Below, one piece after another: positions 8,387-16,992 of a DNA stretch of 64,000 nt. Every line of letters starts with the position of its first letter. The first letter of the stretch is position 1. The position numbers and the translations under genes are program-made. Under the pieces are notes generated by a model. The model saw only the letters and a list, made by a program, of their open reading frames with translations, had not been told where the DNA came from and made no database searches. The stretch comes from Paraburkholderia fungorum. Lineage in GTDB: Bacteria; Pseudomonadota; Gammaproteobacteria; Burkholderiales; Burkholderiaceae. Location of the stretch: assembly GCF_902833645.1 (NCBI RefSeq), contig NZ_CADFGE010000015.1, positions 1-64,000 of the forward strand, written 5' to 3'.

Positions 8387-9550
8387 TCAGTCGGGCTCGC
8401 CAGGCACGAGGCGCAATCGCGTAATCTCCGAGGGCGCTCCCAGGCGCTTCGGCGGCCCCCAGTAGCCGGTGCCGCGACTCGTGTAGACCCACAGGCCATT
8501 CAGTCGCGCGAGACCGGCTGTGAACGGCTGCTGAAAACGCACGAAGAAGTTCCACGGGAAGAACTGGCCGCCGTGCGTATGGCCGGACAGTTGCAGCGTA
8601 AAGCCTGCTGCCGCGGCTGCTTCCGCGGAGCGCGGCTGGTGCGCGAGCAGTACTTTGATCAGCACGTCGCCTGGCGCGCCGGCGAGGGCCGCAACCGGGT
8701 CGCTGCGATGCAACGGGTCATGATGACCCGCCGAGTAATCCGTCACCCCGGCAATCACGGCCCGCGCACCGTCGTGTTCCACGATCACATGCTCGTTAAG
8801 CAGAACGTTTAGCCCCAGGCGCCGGAATTCGTCGATCCAGGCGTTCGCGCCGGCGTAATACTCGTGGTTGCCGGTCACGAGAAACGCGCCATGACGCGCA
8901 CTGAGCCGCGACAGCGGCTGCGTGTGTTTCGTCAGTTGCGGCACGCTGCCGTCCACCACGTCGCCTGTGACGGCAATCAGATCCGGCTTCAGGCGATTCA
9001 CCGTGTCGACGATCGCATCCACGTAGCGGCCTTTAATGGTCGGGCCGACATGGATATCGCTGATCTGCACGATCGTGAAACCGTCCAGTGCTGCCGGTAA
9101 ATCGTCGATCGGCACTTCGATCGTCACTACTCTTGCGCGGCGCCGTGCATTGAACAGGCCGACGAGTGTTGACAGCAATGCAAGCAACGGTACCGCCGCC
9201 GCCGAACCGATGCGCCAGTGCGCGATCGTCAACGAGTTCGGCCAGATTGCATCGACGGTGAGCAGCGAGGCGAGCGCCAGGTCGCGCACGAACGTCAGCA
9301 CCAGCAGCGACGAGAAGAAACCCATCGCCAGCAAGCCGACCCATGCGAGGCGGTCGCTGAGCGGTTGCTGTTTGATGGTGCGCGCCAGCATGCCGAGCGG
9401 TATCAGAAAGATCGACAGCACCAGCCACAGCGCGCACAGCCAACGGCCGACGGCACTCACTGGCATGTCGGGAATCAGACGAAGGCCGACGTAGATATGT
9501 AGCAGGATGCCAATCAGGATGATGCGAACAAGAAACGATGAGCGGCGCAT
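8387..9550 (-). CDS. Membrane-anchored metallophosphoesterase (YaeI-like)
   Basis: 387 aa. The first 135 residues hold about four membrane helices. The rest is a calcineurin-like phosphoesterase domain with all metal-binding motifs: SDIHVG (D165, H167), TGDVVDG (D197), GNHEYY (N228, H229) and SGHTHGGQF near residue 333. Related proteins act on phosphodiester bonds, and YaeI of E. coli is a phosphodiesterase, but the natural substrate here is unknown. It is monocistronic. Confidence 0.88.
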   Translation of the reverse strand: MRRSSFLVRIILIGILLHIYVGLRLIPDMPVSAVGRWLCALWLVLSIFLIPLGMLARTIKQQPLSDRLAWVGLLAMGFFSSLLVLTFVRDLALASLLTVDAIWPNSLTIAHWRIGSAAAVPLLALLSTLVGLFNARRRARVVTIEVPIDDLPAALDGFTIVQISDIHVGPTIKGRYVDAIVDTVNRLKPDLIAVTGDVVDGSVPQLTKHTQPLSRLSARHGAFLVTGNHEYYAGANAWIDEFRRLGLNVLLNEHVIVEHDGARAVIAGVTDYSAGHHDPLHRSDPVAALAGAPGDVLIKVLLAHQPRSAEAAAAAGFTLQLSGHTHGGQFFPWNFFVRFQQPFTAGLARLNGLWVYTSRGTGYWGPPKRLGAPSEITRLRLVPGEPD

Positions 9551-9936
9551 AGAGAGGATAGAGGCGGGAAGGGGCCGACGCGCGGAGCAGCGGCAGCGGC
9601 TCGCCAGGCGCGATCATGAAATGGCGGGCGAGCCGGATCATTCTACCGAGATGTGGCGCCCCTTGCCGACGGCGCCAGATTTGCTTCCAGCCGCGGCCGA
9701 GCAGGTCCGTGCCAGACGACGCAACGGATATCGCATTGCAGCAATTCCGCTTGCCGCATCCGGGCCGGCAGGATCGGCGAAACGCTGTGGACACTCTAAT
9801 TAAATGGGCTTTGAATTGCCTGTCGCGTGGAGTATTCTCAAATAAAAGCAGCTTGCAGAAGCGGCAGCCTCAGGCCATCGCGGCCAAGGGGCGGGTGGTT
9901 CGGTTGTCAGTTGAGGGCGAGGCAGGAGGGCGCATC
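9551..9936. other. Gene-free divergent region
   Basis: About 385 bp between the start of the metallophosphoesterase gene and the small membrane protein gene. No convincing gene, repeat or RNA; AT-richer around 9795-9850, which fits promoter sequence. Confidence 0.4.
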
Positions 9937-10266
9937 ATGAAACTGCTTGGATCAGGTAGTCACGTACGCCACGTACTTCATGGGCATCACGTCGGACGAG
10001 AGGGCAGTCACGTCATGCTGCCGCTGGTGGGTATATGCCTGATGGCGCTCGCCTTGTACTTCGGCGTGCGCGGCATCGACTTCTCCGAATTGGGCAAAAG
10101 CGCGTTATTCGACGTCGTGATGGTATGCGTTGCGCTCGGCATCGCAGGGCTGTTCGGCGTCGTCGGCGCGTGGTTGCGCTCCAGTGGCGACGACGCCGAC
10201 GAGGGCTTCTGCTTCGTCGGCGCGGTGATCGGCGCGGTGGTGTTCTACGTGGCGCTGTTCGGATAA
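9937..10266 (+). CDS. Small hypothetical membrane protein
   Basis: 109 aa from an ATG preceded by a strong AGGAGGG site, which rules out the longer open frame reaching back to 9616. The first 25 residues are polar and rich in His and Gly, then three hydrophobic segments follow (about 27-45, 53-72, 87-108). I do not recognise a family. The ATG at 10015 could give a shorter 83-aa form without the His-rich head. Confidence 0.7.
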   Translation: MKLLGSGSHVRHVLHGHHVGREGSHVMLPLVGICLMALALYFGVRGIDFSELGKSALFDVVMVCVALGIAGLFGVVGAWLRSSGDDADEGFCFVGAVIGAVVFYVALFG

Positions 10267-10324
10267 ATACACCGGCGGCACGTTAGCATTGGCATCGGCG
10301 GCGGCATAGGCGGCCGACAGCCTG

Positions 10325-10909
10325 TCAGACGATCCGGGCGGCTTCGTCGAAGGCGAAGCGCGGGCTGCGCGGGAACAGCTTCGACGGGTCGCCATAGCCC
10401 AGGTTGATCAGAAAGTTCGACTTGACGGTCGTGCCGGAGAAGAAGGCTTGGTCGACCTTGGCGGCGTCGAATCCCGACATCGCGCCCGTGTCCAGACCGA
10501 GCGCGCGGGCGGCGAGAATCAGATAGCCGCCTTGCAGCGTCGAATTCCGAAAGGCCGTATCCGCGATCGCCTTATCGTTGCCTGCGAACCAGCTGCGTGC
10601 GTCGGCGTGCGGAAACAGCTTCGGCAGATGCTCGTAAAACGCCATATCCATCCCTACGATCACCGTGACCGGTGCTGCCATCGTCTTCTCGAGATTGCCC
10701 GGCGACAAGGCCGGACGCAGCTTTTCCTTGCCTTCGGGCGTTTTCACGTAGACGAAGCGGCCGGGGCTCGAATTGGCCGAGGTCGGCCCGAGCAATACGA
10801 GCTCGGTAAGTTGCCTGAGCACGGCGTCGTCGACCGGTTTGTCCTGCCAGCCGTTGTGCGTGCGCGCTTCGCGAAAGAGTTGATCGAGAGCCTGATCGGA
10901 AAGAATCAT
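10325..10909 (-). CDS. RutE-like nitroreductase (malonic semialdehyde reductase family)
   Basis: 194-aa FMN-dependent nitroreductase-fold protein. The N-terminal pattern (ALDQLFREARTHNGW, GPTSANSSPGRFV) and the length match the RutE/HadB group, which reduces malonic semialdehyde to 3-hydroxypropionate in uracil breakdown. No other rut gene is nearby, so the role may be a general NADPH-linked reduction. I start at the ATG at 10909 because the frame upstream reads as random sequence and relatives begin at this Met. Confidence 0.85.
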   Translation of the reverse strand: MILSDQALDQLFREARTHNGWQDKPVDDAVLRQLTELVLLGPTSANSSPGRFVYVKTPEGKEKLRPALSPGNLEKTMAAPVTVIVGMDMAFYEHLPKLFPHADARSWFAGNDKAIADTAFRNSTLQGGYLILAARALGLDTGAMSGFDAAKVDQAFFSGTTVKSNFLINLGYGDPSKLFPRSPRFAFDEAARIV

Positions 10910-11066
10910 GATGGAAGTCCGTCGAAATGAAAGAATCGGAGAAATGGATGACGCTGGCGAATGACAGCGCAAGCCGCAGGCATGAGAGTCGTCGCCGTTG
11001 CCGCCATAATAGCCAGGGTTTCTAGTCGCGCACGAATCGCGTGCGCAATCGCATTCAGGCAATCTC

Positions 11067-11666
11067 ATGGCGGACCTTTTCGATAACTTCCCAACGCCCG
11101 ACGTGGACTGGTTCCCGGAGTGGCTCACACCCGAGGCCGCGGCGCACGCGCTAACCCAACTCATCGACGAAGTGGAGTGGCGTCAGGACATGATGGGCAC
11201 ACCGGCCGGCCGTGTGCCGCTGCCGCGGCTGACTGCCTGGCAGGGCGAGCCGGACGCGGTCTACGTCTACTCCGGGATTCGCAACGTACCGCAACCGTGG
11301 ACGCCGGCCGTCGCCGAACTGAGGAGCGCGGCGCAAGCAAGCTGCCAGGCGCGCTTTAACAGCGTGTTGATCAACCGTTATCGCACTGGTACCGACAGCA
11401 TGGGGTGGCACGCGGACCGCGAGCCGGAACTCGGCGTGCAGCCGGTGATTGCGTCGATCAGCCTCGGCGTGGCGCGCACCTTCGACCTGCGGCATAACAA
11501 GACCGGCGTCGTGCAGTCGTTCTCGCTGAAGGGCGGTAGCTTGCTGGTGATGAAAGGCAACACGCAGGCCGAATGGCGGCATCGTGTGCCGAAGGAGCCG
11601 CGCGTGGCCGGCGAGCGCATCAATCTGACGTTTCGCTGGGTGACGCCGCGTGGAGCGGCCCGTTAG
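11067..11666 (+). CDS. AlkB-like 2-oxoglutarate/Fe(II)-dependent dioxygenase
   Basis: 199 aa, a typical length for AlkB/ABH2-type nucleic-acid demethylases. The iron ligands are visible: H115 and D117 in GWHADREPELG and H172 in HRVPK. The 2-oxoglutarate-binding arginines lie in RINLTFR (R184, R190). SISLGVARTFDLRH is also characteristic. Such enzymes remove alkyl groups from DNA or RNA bases by oxidation. It stands alone, without ada genes. Confidence 0.92.
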   Translation: MADLFDNFPTPDVDWFPEWLTPEAAAHALTQLIDEVEWRQDMMGTPAGRVPLPRLTAWQGEPDAVYVYSGIRNVPQPWTPAVAELRSAAQASCQARFNSVLINRYRTGTDSMGWHADREPELGVQPVIASISLGVARTFDLRHNKTGVVQSFSLKGGSLLVMKGNTQAEWRHRVPKEPRVAGERINLTFRWVTPRGAAR

Positions 11667-12002
11667 ATGGAGGGCCGGCCGTCAGTCGTCCAATCCGGTG
11701 CCCACCCGGCACTGGCCAATGGCCGGAGACCCTGAGGTCGGGCACTTAAACGCATAAAAGAGCATTGCCCACGTCCCCCTTCCGCCCGCGCGAGCGAGCG
11801 TCATCCCCGCGGAACCGTCCCGCCCCACGTCATAACTGAACCCGCCCGCCATACCAAAATTGGTATCGCCGACGCGAATCATATGATTGGACGGTTAACG
11901 CCCCAGACACTACGCTACATCACGATCCACACACCCTGAGGGCCGCAAACGCTGGGCGGGTTCGTTATGGATCGCTGACACAACAACGAACAGGAGACAG
12001 TC
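11667..12002. other. Intergenic region upstream of the ytfQ operon
   Basis: No convincing gene. A 66-codon open frame on the minus strand (11682-11882) has a plausible composition but no good ribosome site. The perfect palindrome ATACCAATTTTGGTAT lies at about 11852-11867 and could be an operator for the downstream sugar-transport operon. Confidence 0.4.
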
Positions 12003-12989
12003 ATGGCGAATACACGACGCGCCGCATGTCGTGCGTTGGGCGCGCTCGCGCTTTGCTCGAGCATCGGCGCGCTGGCGCTGGCAACACCGGGCGCTTACGC
12101 GCAGGACAAACAGATCACGCTCGGTTTCGCGCAGGTCGGCGCCGAAAGCGCATGGCGAACCGCCAACACCGAGTCGGTGAAGTCCGCGGCGGCGGATGCG
12201 AAGATCAAACTCAAGTTCTCCGACGCCCAGCAAAAGCAGGAAAACCAGATCAAGGCGATCCGCTCTTACATTGCGCAGAAAGTCGACGTGATCGCGTTTT
12301 CGCCCGTCGTCGAATCGGGCTGGGAACCGGTGCTACGCGAAGCTAAAGCCGCAAACATTCCGGTGATCCTGACCGACCGCAACATCGACGTGAAGGACAC
12401 ATCCTTGTACGTGACGATGATCGGCTCGGACTTCCTGGAAGAAGGACGGCGTGGCGGTCATTGGCTCGAGGATCACTATAAAAACGATCAAGGCCCCATC
12501 AACATCGCCGAGTTGCAAGGAACGGTTGGCTCAGCTCCCGCGAACGACCGGCATGCCGGCTTGATCGAAGTGATCAAGAGCGATCCCAAATTTAAGATCA
12601 TCGCGTCGCAAAGCGGCGATTTCACCCTTGCTGGCGGCAAGCAGGTGATGGAAGCATTTATAAAAACTTATGGAAATAAAATAAATGTAGTTTATGCGCA
12701 TAACGACGATATGGCGCTCGGCGCGATCCAGGCGATGGAAGAGGCCGGTATGCATCCGGGCAAGGACATCACCGTCGTTTCATTCGATGCGACCAAGGGC
12801 GGCTTCCAGGCGATGGCCGCGGGCAAGATGAACGTCGATGTGGAATGCAGCCCGTTGCTGGGCCCGCAACTGATGTCAGCGGTCAAGGACGTGGTGGCCG
12901 GCAAGCCACTGCCCAAGCGGATCCTGACGCAGGAGACGGTCTTCCCGATGAGCGTCGCGGCGCAGACTTTGCCGACACGCAAGTACTGA
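12003..12989 (+). CDS. ytfQ: Sugar ABC transporter periplasmic binding protein, YtfQ-like
   Basis: 328 aa. A signal peptide ends near AYAQ (about residue 34) and a CUT2-type sugar-binding fold follows (ITLGFAQVGAESAWR, DVIAFSPVVESGWEPVL, NVVYAHNDDMALGAIQAMEEAG, ITVVSFDATKGGF). It closely resembles E. coli YtfQ, which binds galactofuranose and related sugars. AGGAGA precedes the ATG. The order ytfQ-ytfR-ytfT-yjfF is conserved here. Codons 218-229 or so (FIKTYGNKINVV) are unusually AT-rich. Confidence 0.9.
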   Translation: MANTRRAACRALGALALCSSIGALALATPGAYAQDKQITLGFAQVGAESAWRTANTESVKSAAADAKIKLKFSDAQQKQENQIKAIRSYIAQKVDVIAFSPVVESGWEPVLREAKAANIPVILTDRNIDVKDTSLYVTMIGSDFLEEGRRGGHWLEDHYKNDQGPINIAELQGTVGSAPANDRHAGLIEVIKSDPKFKIIASQSGDFTLAGGKQVMEAFIKTYGNKINVVYAHNDDMALGAIQAMEEAGMHPGKDITVVSFDATKGGFQAMAAGKMNVDVECSPLLGPQLMSAVKDVVAGKPLPKRILTQETVFPMSVAAQTLPTRKY

Positions 12990-13009
12990 CTCGAACTGTA
13001 TGGGGCAGG

Positions 13010-13040
13010 GTATGGCGGCTAACTGGTTAGCTATCCATAC
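13010..13040. other. Hairpin after ytfQ
   Basis: GTATGG at 13010-13015 pairs with CCATAC at 13035-13040, with an inner pairing of GCTAAC (13018-13023) and GTTAGC (13026-13031). It lies 20 nt after the ytfQ stop and may protect the 3' end of the ytfQ mRNA. Confidence 0.45.
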
Positions 13041-13101
13041 GATAGGCGCAGGATAAAAAGCGAACTGAAGACAGATCATCAAAGTTTCTCCAGCGGTGCC
13101 T

Positions 13102-13137
13102 GACCGCCCGGCTGCTTTGGCATCGGGCGGTCTCTTT
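13102..13137 (+). terminator. Terminator-like hairpin between ytfQ and ytfR
   Basis: GACCGCCCG at 13102-13110 pairs perfectly with CGGGCGGTC at 13124-13132, followed by TCTTTT. It lies about 110 nt after ytfQ and 80 nt before ytfR, so part of the transcripts would end here and the binding protein would be made in excess over the membrane complex. Confidence 0.7.
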
Positions 13138-13213
13138 TCCGCCGGATCAGCTTGTGCCCGACTCGATCTGCCTGAGCCAACCCGAGCAACGCAACGCCCA
13201 TCGAGCGAGGTCT

Positions 13214-14839
13214 ATGACGCATCCCGCATCGGAACCCAATCCGCCGGCCACTCAGGCCACCCCGGCCAGTCCAGGGCACGCCCACGCAAGCGCGGCCTCG
13301 CATCCGCTCGAGCCGATTCTTGCGACGGCCGGTGTCAGCAAGACTTTCCCGGGCGTGAAAGCGCTGCAGCGAGTCGATTTTCGCCTGCTTCCCGGCGAGA
13401 TTCATACGTTGATGGGGCAGAACGGCGCCGGCAAATCCACCTTGATCAACGTGCTGACCGGCGTACTCGCGCCTGATGCGGGCACGATCCGCCTCGGCGG
13501 CGAAGTCGTGGCGTTTGCTTCGCCGCAGGAGGCCGAGGCCGCCGGCGTGCGCACGCTGTATCAGGAAGTGAACCTGTGCCCGAACCTGTCGGTGGCGGAG
13601 AACATCTTTGCGGGCCGGCAGCCGAAGCGGTTCGGCGCGATCGACTGGCCCGACATCAAGCGCCGTGCGCAGGCCGCGCTCGCACGTCTTGACGTCACGC
13701 TCGACGTCACGCGGTCGCTGGATGCTTATCCGATCGCCGTGCAGCAGATGGTGGCGATCGCCAGAGCGTTATCGGTCGATGCACGCGTGCTGATCCTCGA
13801 CGAGCCGACTTCCAGCCTCGACGACGGCGAAGTCACGCAGCTTTTCAAAATACTTCGGCATCTCAAGCAATCGGGAATCGCCATCCTGTTCGTCACGCAT
13901 TTCATCGAGCAGACCTATGCCGTCTCCGATCGCATCACGGTGATGCGCAACGGCGAACGCGAAGGCGAATATCTGGCGCGCGACCTGCCCGCCGACCAAC
14001 TGGTCGCGAAGATGGTCGGTCACGAGCGCATGAGCGCGCGCCTGCGCGAAGCGGCGCAGGTCGGGCATGCTGCCCATGAGGGGAAAGGGCCGCAGGGCAA
14101 CGCGGCGCTTCAGCCATTCGTCGAACTGCGCGGCGTTGGACGGCGCGGCACCTTGCAGCCGCTCGACCTCGACGTGCAACCGGGTCAGATACTCGGGCTG
14201 GCCGGTCTGCTCGGTTCGGGCCGCACGGAAACCGCGCGGCTATTGTTCGGGGCGGACCGCGCCGACAGCGGCACGATTCTGATCGAAGGCCGGCCGGTGC
14301 GGCTGCGTTCGCCCCACGACGCCGTGCGGCACGGCATCGGCTACTGCGCGGAAGACCGCAAGAAAGAGGGCATCGTCGCCGAACTGTCGATCCGCGAGAA
14401 CATTCTGCTGGCGTTGCAGGCGCGACGCGGCTGGTGGCGCAAGATCAAACGGCAGCGCGCCCATGAAATCGCCGACATGTGGATCGAGCGTCTCGGCATC
14501 AAGGCGACGGATGCCGAACAGCCGATCGGGTTGCTCTCCGGCGGCAACCAGCAGAAAGCACTGCTTGCGCGCTGGCTGGCTACCGATCCCAAGCTGCTGA
14601 TTCTCGACGAACCCACTCGCGGCATCGACGTCGCCGCGAAGTTCGACATCATGGACCGCTTGCTGGCGCTATGCGCGAACGGTCTGAGCATCCTGTTCAT
14701 TTCATCGGAGATCAGCGAGGTGCTGCGCGTGAGCCATCGTGTGGCGGTGCTGCGCGACCGCCGCAAGATCGCTGAAGTGGCCGGCAACGCGTCGAACGAA
14801 GACAACATCTATCGACTCATCGCGGGGAGCGGCGAATGA
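13214..14839 (+). CDS. ytfR: Sugar ABC transporter ATP-binding protein, YtfR-like
   Basis: 541 aa with two fused ATPase domains, as in all CUT2 sugar importers. The first has a normal Walker A (GQNGAGKST) and Walker B (LILDEPTSSLDD) but a degenerate signature. The second has a degenerate Walker A (GLLGSGRTE) with a good signature (LLSGGNQQKA) and Walker B (LLILDEPTRGIDV). GAGG lies close upstream of the ATG at 13214; a GTG at 13154 would add 20 residues. The stop overlaps the ytfT start by ATGA. Confidence 0.9.
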   Translation: MTHPASEPNPPATQATPASPGHAHASAASHPLEPILATAGVSKTFPGVKALQRVDFRLLPGEIHTLMGQNGAGKSTLINVLTGVLAPDAGTIRLGGEVVAFASPQEAEAAGVRTLYQEVNLCPNLSVAENIFAGRQPKRFGAIDWPDIKRRAQAALARLDVTLDVTRSLDAYPIAVQQMVAIARALSVDARVLILDEPTSSLDDGEVTQLFKILRHLKQSGIAILFVTHFIEQTYAVSDRITVMRNGEREGEYLARDLPADQLVAKMVGHERMSARLREAAQVGHAAHEGKGPQGNAALQPFVELRGVGRRGTLQPLDLDVQPGQILGLAGLLGSGRTETARLLFGADRADSGTILIEGRPVRLRSPHDAVRHGIGYCAEDRKKEGIVAELSIRENILLALQARRGWWRKIKRQRAHEIADMWIERLGIKATDAEQPIGLLSGGNQQKALLARWLATDPKLLILDEPTRGIDVAAKFDIMDRLLALCANGLSILFISSEISEVLRVSHRVAVLRDRRKIAEVAGNASNEDNIYRLIAGSGE

Positions 14840-15867
14840 AGCTATCGAACTGGTTCGTGCGCGACGGTGCGGAGCGGCCGTTGATCTGGCCTTGCGTCAC
14901 GCTGGTGCTGTTGTGCGCGCTGAATCTGTGGGTGAATCCGCATTTTCTGTCGCTGCGTATGCTCGACGGCCACCTGTTCGGCGCGCCGATCGACATCCTG
15001 AATCGCGCGGCGCCGCTGGTGCTGGTCGCCACCGGCATGACGCTCGTGATAGCCACGCGTGGCATCGATATTTCAGTCGGCGCGGTCGTGGCGATTGCTG
15101 GCGCCGCTGCGGCCACGATACTCGCGACGCAGCCCGAGCCGAGTGGCGGATTGATCGCCCAAGCGTTAATCGCGGCGCTGATCGTCGGCGTATTGAGCGG
15201 CATGTGGAACGGACTGCTGGTGTCGTTCGTCGGCATGCAGCCGATCATCGCCACGTTGATCCTGATGGTGGCCGGGCGCGGCATCGCACAGTTGCTGACG
15301 GCGGGGCAGATCATACCGATTGGCGCACCCGGCTATCTGCTGGTCGGCGGCGGGTACTGGCTTGGCGTGCCGTGCTCGGTGTGGATCGCAAGCGCGGCCG
15401 TGCTTGCCACCGCGGCGCTCGTTGAAGGCACGGCGCTCGGGCTTTTCATTCGCGCGATCGGCGTCAATCCGGTGGCGACACGCCTCGTCGGCTTGCGCTC
15501 GAAAGCGCTGATGTTCGCGGTGTACGGTTTCTCGGGCTTGACCGCCGCGATGGCGGGCATCCTCATCAGTTCGAACGTGCGCAGCGCCGATGGCAATAAC
15601 GCGGGCCTGCTGCTCGAACTCGACGCGATTCTGGCGGTGACGCTCGGCGGCACCTCGCTGCTCGGGGGCCGCTTCAGTCTGACGGGCACGGTGCTGGGCG
15701 CACTGATTATCCAGACGCTCACTTATACGACCTACTCGATCGGCGTGCCGCCGGAGGCGACGCTCGTCGTCAAGGCGGCCGTGGTGCTCGCGGTGAGCGT
15801 GATCCAGTCGCCCTCGGCGCGCGCGCTTGCCATGTCGCTCTTCACGCAGCGCGGGGTGGCGCGATGA
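14836..15867 (+). CDS. ytfT: Sugar ABC transporter permease, YtfT-like
   Basis: 343 aa, about eight to ten membrane helices. Family motif ATRGIDISVGAVVAIAGAAAA and the EAA-like segment with GGTSLLGGRFSLTGTVLGAL mark it as a CUT2 (RbsC-type) permease. It overlaps ytfR and yjfF by four bases each, indicating translational coupling. It forms the membrane channel with YjfF. Confidence 0.9.
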   Translation: MKLSNWFVRDGAERPLIWPCVTLVLLCALNLWVNPHFLSLRMLDGHLFGAPIDILNRAAPLVLVATGMTLVIATRGIDISVGAVVAIAGAAAATILATQPEPSGGLIAQALIAALIVGVLSGMWNGLLVSFVGMQPIIATLILMVAGRGIAQLLTAGQIIPIGAPGYLLVGGGYWLGVPCSVWIASAAVLATAALVEGTALGLFIRAIGVNPVATRLVGLRSKALMFAVYGFSGLTAAMAGILISSNVRSADGNNAGLLLELDAILAVTLGGTSLLGGRFSLTGTVLGALIIQTLTYTTYSIGVPPEATLVVKAAVVLAVSVIQSPSARALAMSLFTQRGVAR

Positions 15868-16970
15868 TGAAACGACTTTTCGACGTCTGGGCCCATATCG
15901 TCGATCCGCGCACGCTGCCCATCGCCGTGACCATCCTGCTGTTCTGCGCGCTGTTCGGTTTCGGCTCCGTGATGTACACCGGCTTTCTCTCGTGGCAGGT
16001 GCTGCTCGACCTGCTGGTCGATAACGCCTTCCTGCTGATTGTCGCAATCGGCATGACATTCGTGATCGTGTCCGGTGGGATCGATCTGTCGGTGGGCTCG
16101 GTGGTGGCGCTGACCACCATCGTCGAAGCGGTACTGTCCGAACACATGCATTGGCCGGTCTGGCTGATCGTGCCGATCGTACTGCTGATGGGCACGGTGT
16201 TCGGCGCGGTGCAGGGCGCACTCATTCACTTCTTCCGCTTGCAGGCGTTCATTGTCACGTTGGCCGGCATGTTCTTCGCGCGTGGCTTGTGCTTCCTGAT
16301 CACGACGCAGTCGATCACCATCAACGATCCGACGTTCCAGAAAATTTCCGCGTTTCGCCTCAATATCGGTGTCGGTTCGGTTTCAGCCAATGTGTTGATC
16401 GCGCTTGTCACGCTGGCCGCTGCGATCTATGTCGCGCATTTCACGCGCTTTGGCCGCAACGTGTATGCGGTGGGCGGCAATCCGCGCTCGGCCTTGCTGA
16501 TGGGCTTGCCGGTCGCGCGGACGCGGATCGGCGTGTATGCGCTGAGCGGGTTCTGCTCGGCGCTCGGCGGCGCGGTATTCACGTTCTATGTGCTGTCGGG
16601 CTATGGGCTGCAGGGCCAGGGCATGGAACTCGATGCGATCGCGGCGACGGTGATCGGCGGCACCTTGTTGACGGGCGGGGTCGGCTATGTGATCGGCTCG
16701 CTATTCGGCGTCGGCATTCTGGGCACGATCCAGACGCTGATTACCTTCGACGGCACCCTCAGTTCGTGGTGGACCCGCATCGTGATCGGTGCGTTGCTAT
16801 GCGCGTTCTGTCTGCTGCAGCGATTGATCGAGCGGCACGCAAAATCGACGCGGCGTCCCGGTGGCACCGGTGCGGTCGCAACCCCCGGCCGCGAGCGTGA
16901 GCGGGGGCCGGGCGGCGCCACGGCGCCCGATTCGCACGTGATCGGACGCGCGCCGGAGCAGGCGCTATAG
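15864..16970 (+). CDS. yjfF: Sugar ABC transporter permease, YjfF-like
   Basis: 368 aa, the second CUT2 permease of the operon, with VSGGIDLSVGSVVALTT and GGTLLTGGVGYVIGSLFG. The C-terminal 45 residues after the last helix form a polar tail rich in Arg, Gly and Pro, longer than usual. It probably pairs with YtfT and YtfR and takes substrate from YtfQ. No sugar-catabolic gene lies in the operon. Confidence 0.9.
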   Translation: MMKRLFDVWAHIVDPRTLPIAVTILLFCALFGFGSVMYTGFLSWQVLLDLLVDNAFLLIVAIGMTFVIVSGGIDLSVGSVVALTTIVEAVLSEHMHWPVWLIVPIVLLMGTVFGAVQGALIHFFRLQAFIVTLAGMFFARGLCFLITTQSITINDPTFQKISAFRLNIGVGSVSANVLIALVTLAAAIYVAHFTRFGRNVYAVGGNPRSALLMGLPVARTRIGVYALSGFCSALGGAVFTFYVLSGYGLQGQGMELDAIAATVIGGTLLTGGVGYVIGSLFGVGILGTIQTLITFDGTLSSWWTRIVIGALLCAFCLLQRLIERHAKSTRRPGGTGAVATPGRERERGPGGATAPDSHVIGRAPEQAL

Positions 16971-16992
16971 CAGGAATGCTCAGCGGCCTGCC

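Noticed and set aside
9616..10266. 216-codon version of the small membrane protein
   Set aside because: A strong AGGAGGG site fixes the start at 9937; the upstream part reads as random sequence.
11682..11882. 66-codon minus-strand open frame as a gene
   Set aside because: Composition is plausible and vaguely like a glycine-rich anchor, but there is no ribosome site and no recognisable family; mentioned only in the intergenic entry.
13600..14840. Frameshifted or duplicated ABC ATPase
   Set aside because: The apparent duplication is the normal two-domain architecture of CUT2 sugar ATPases.
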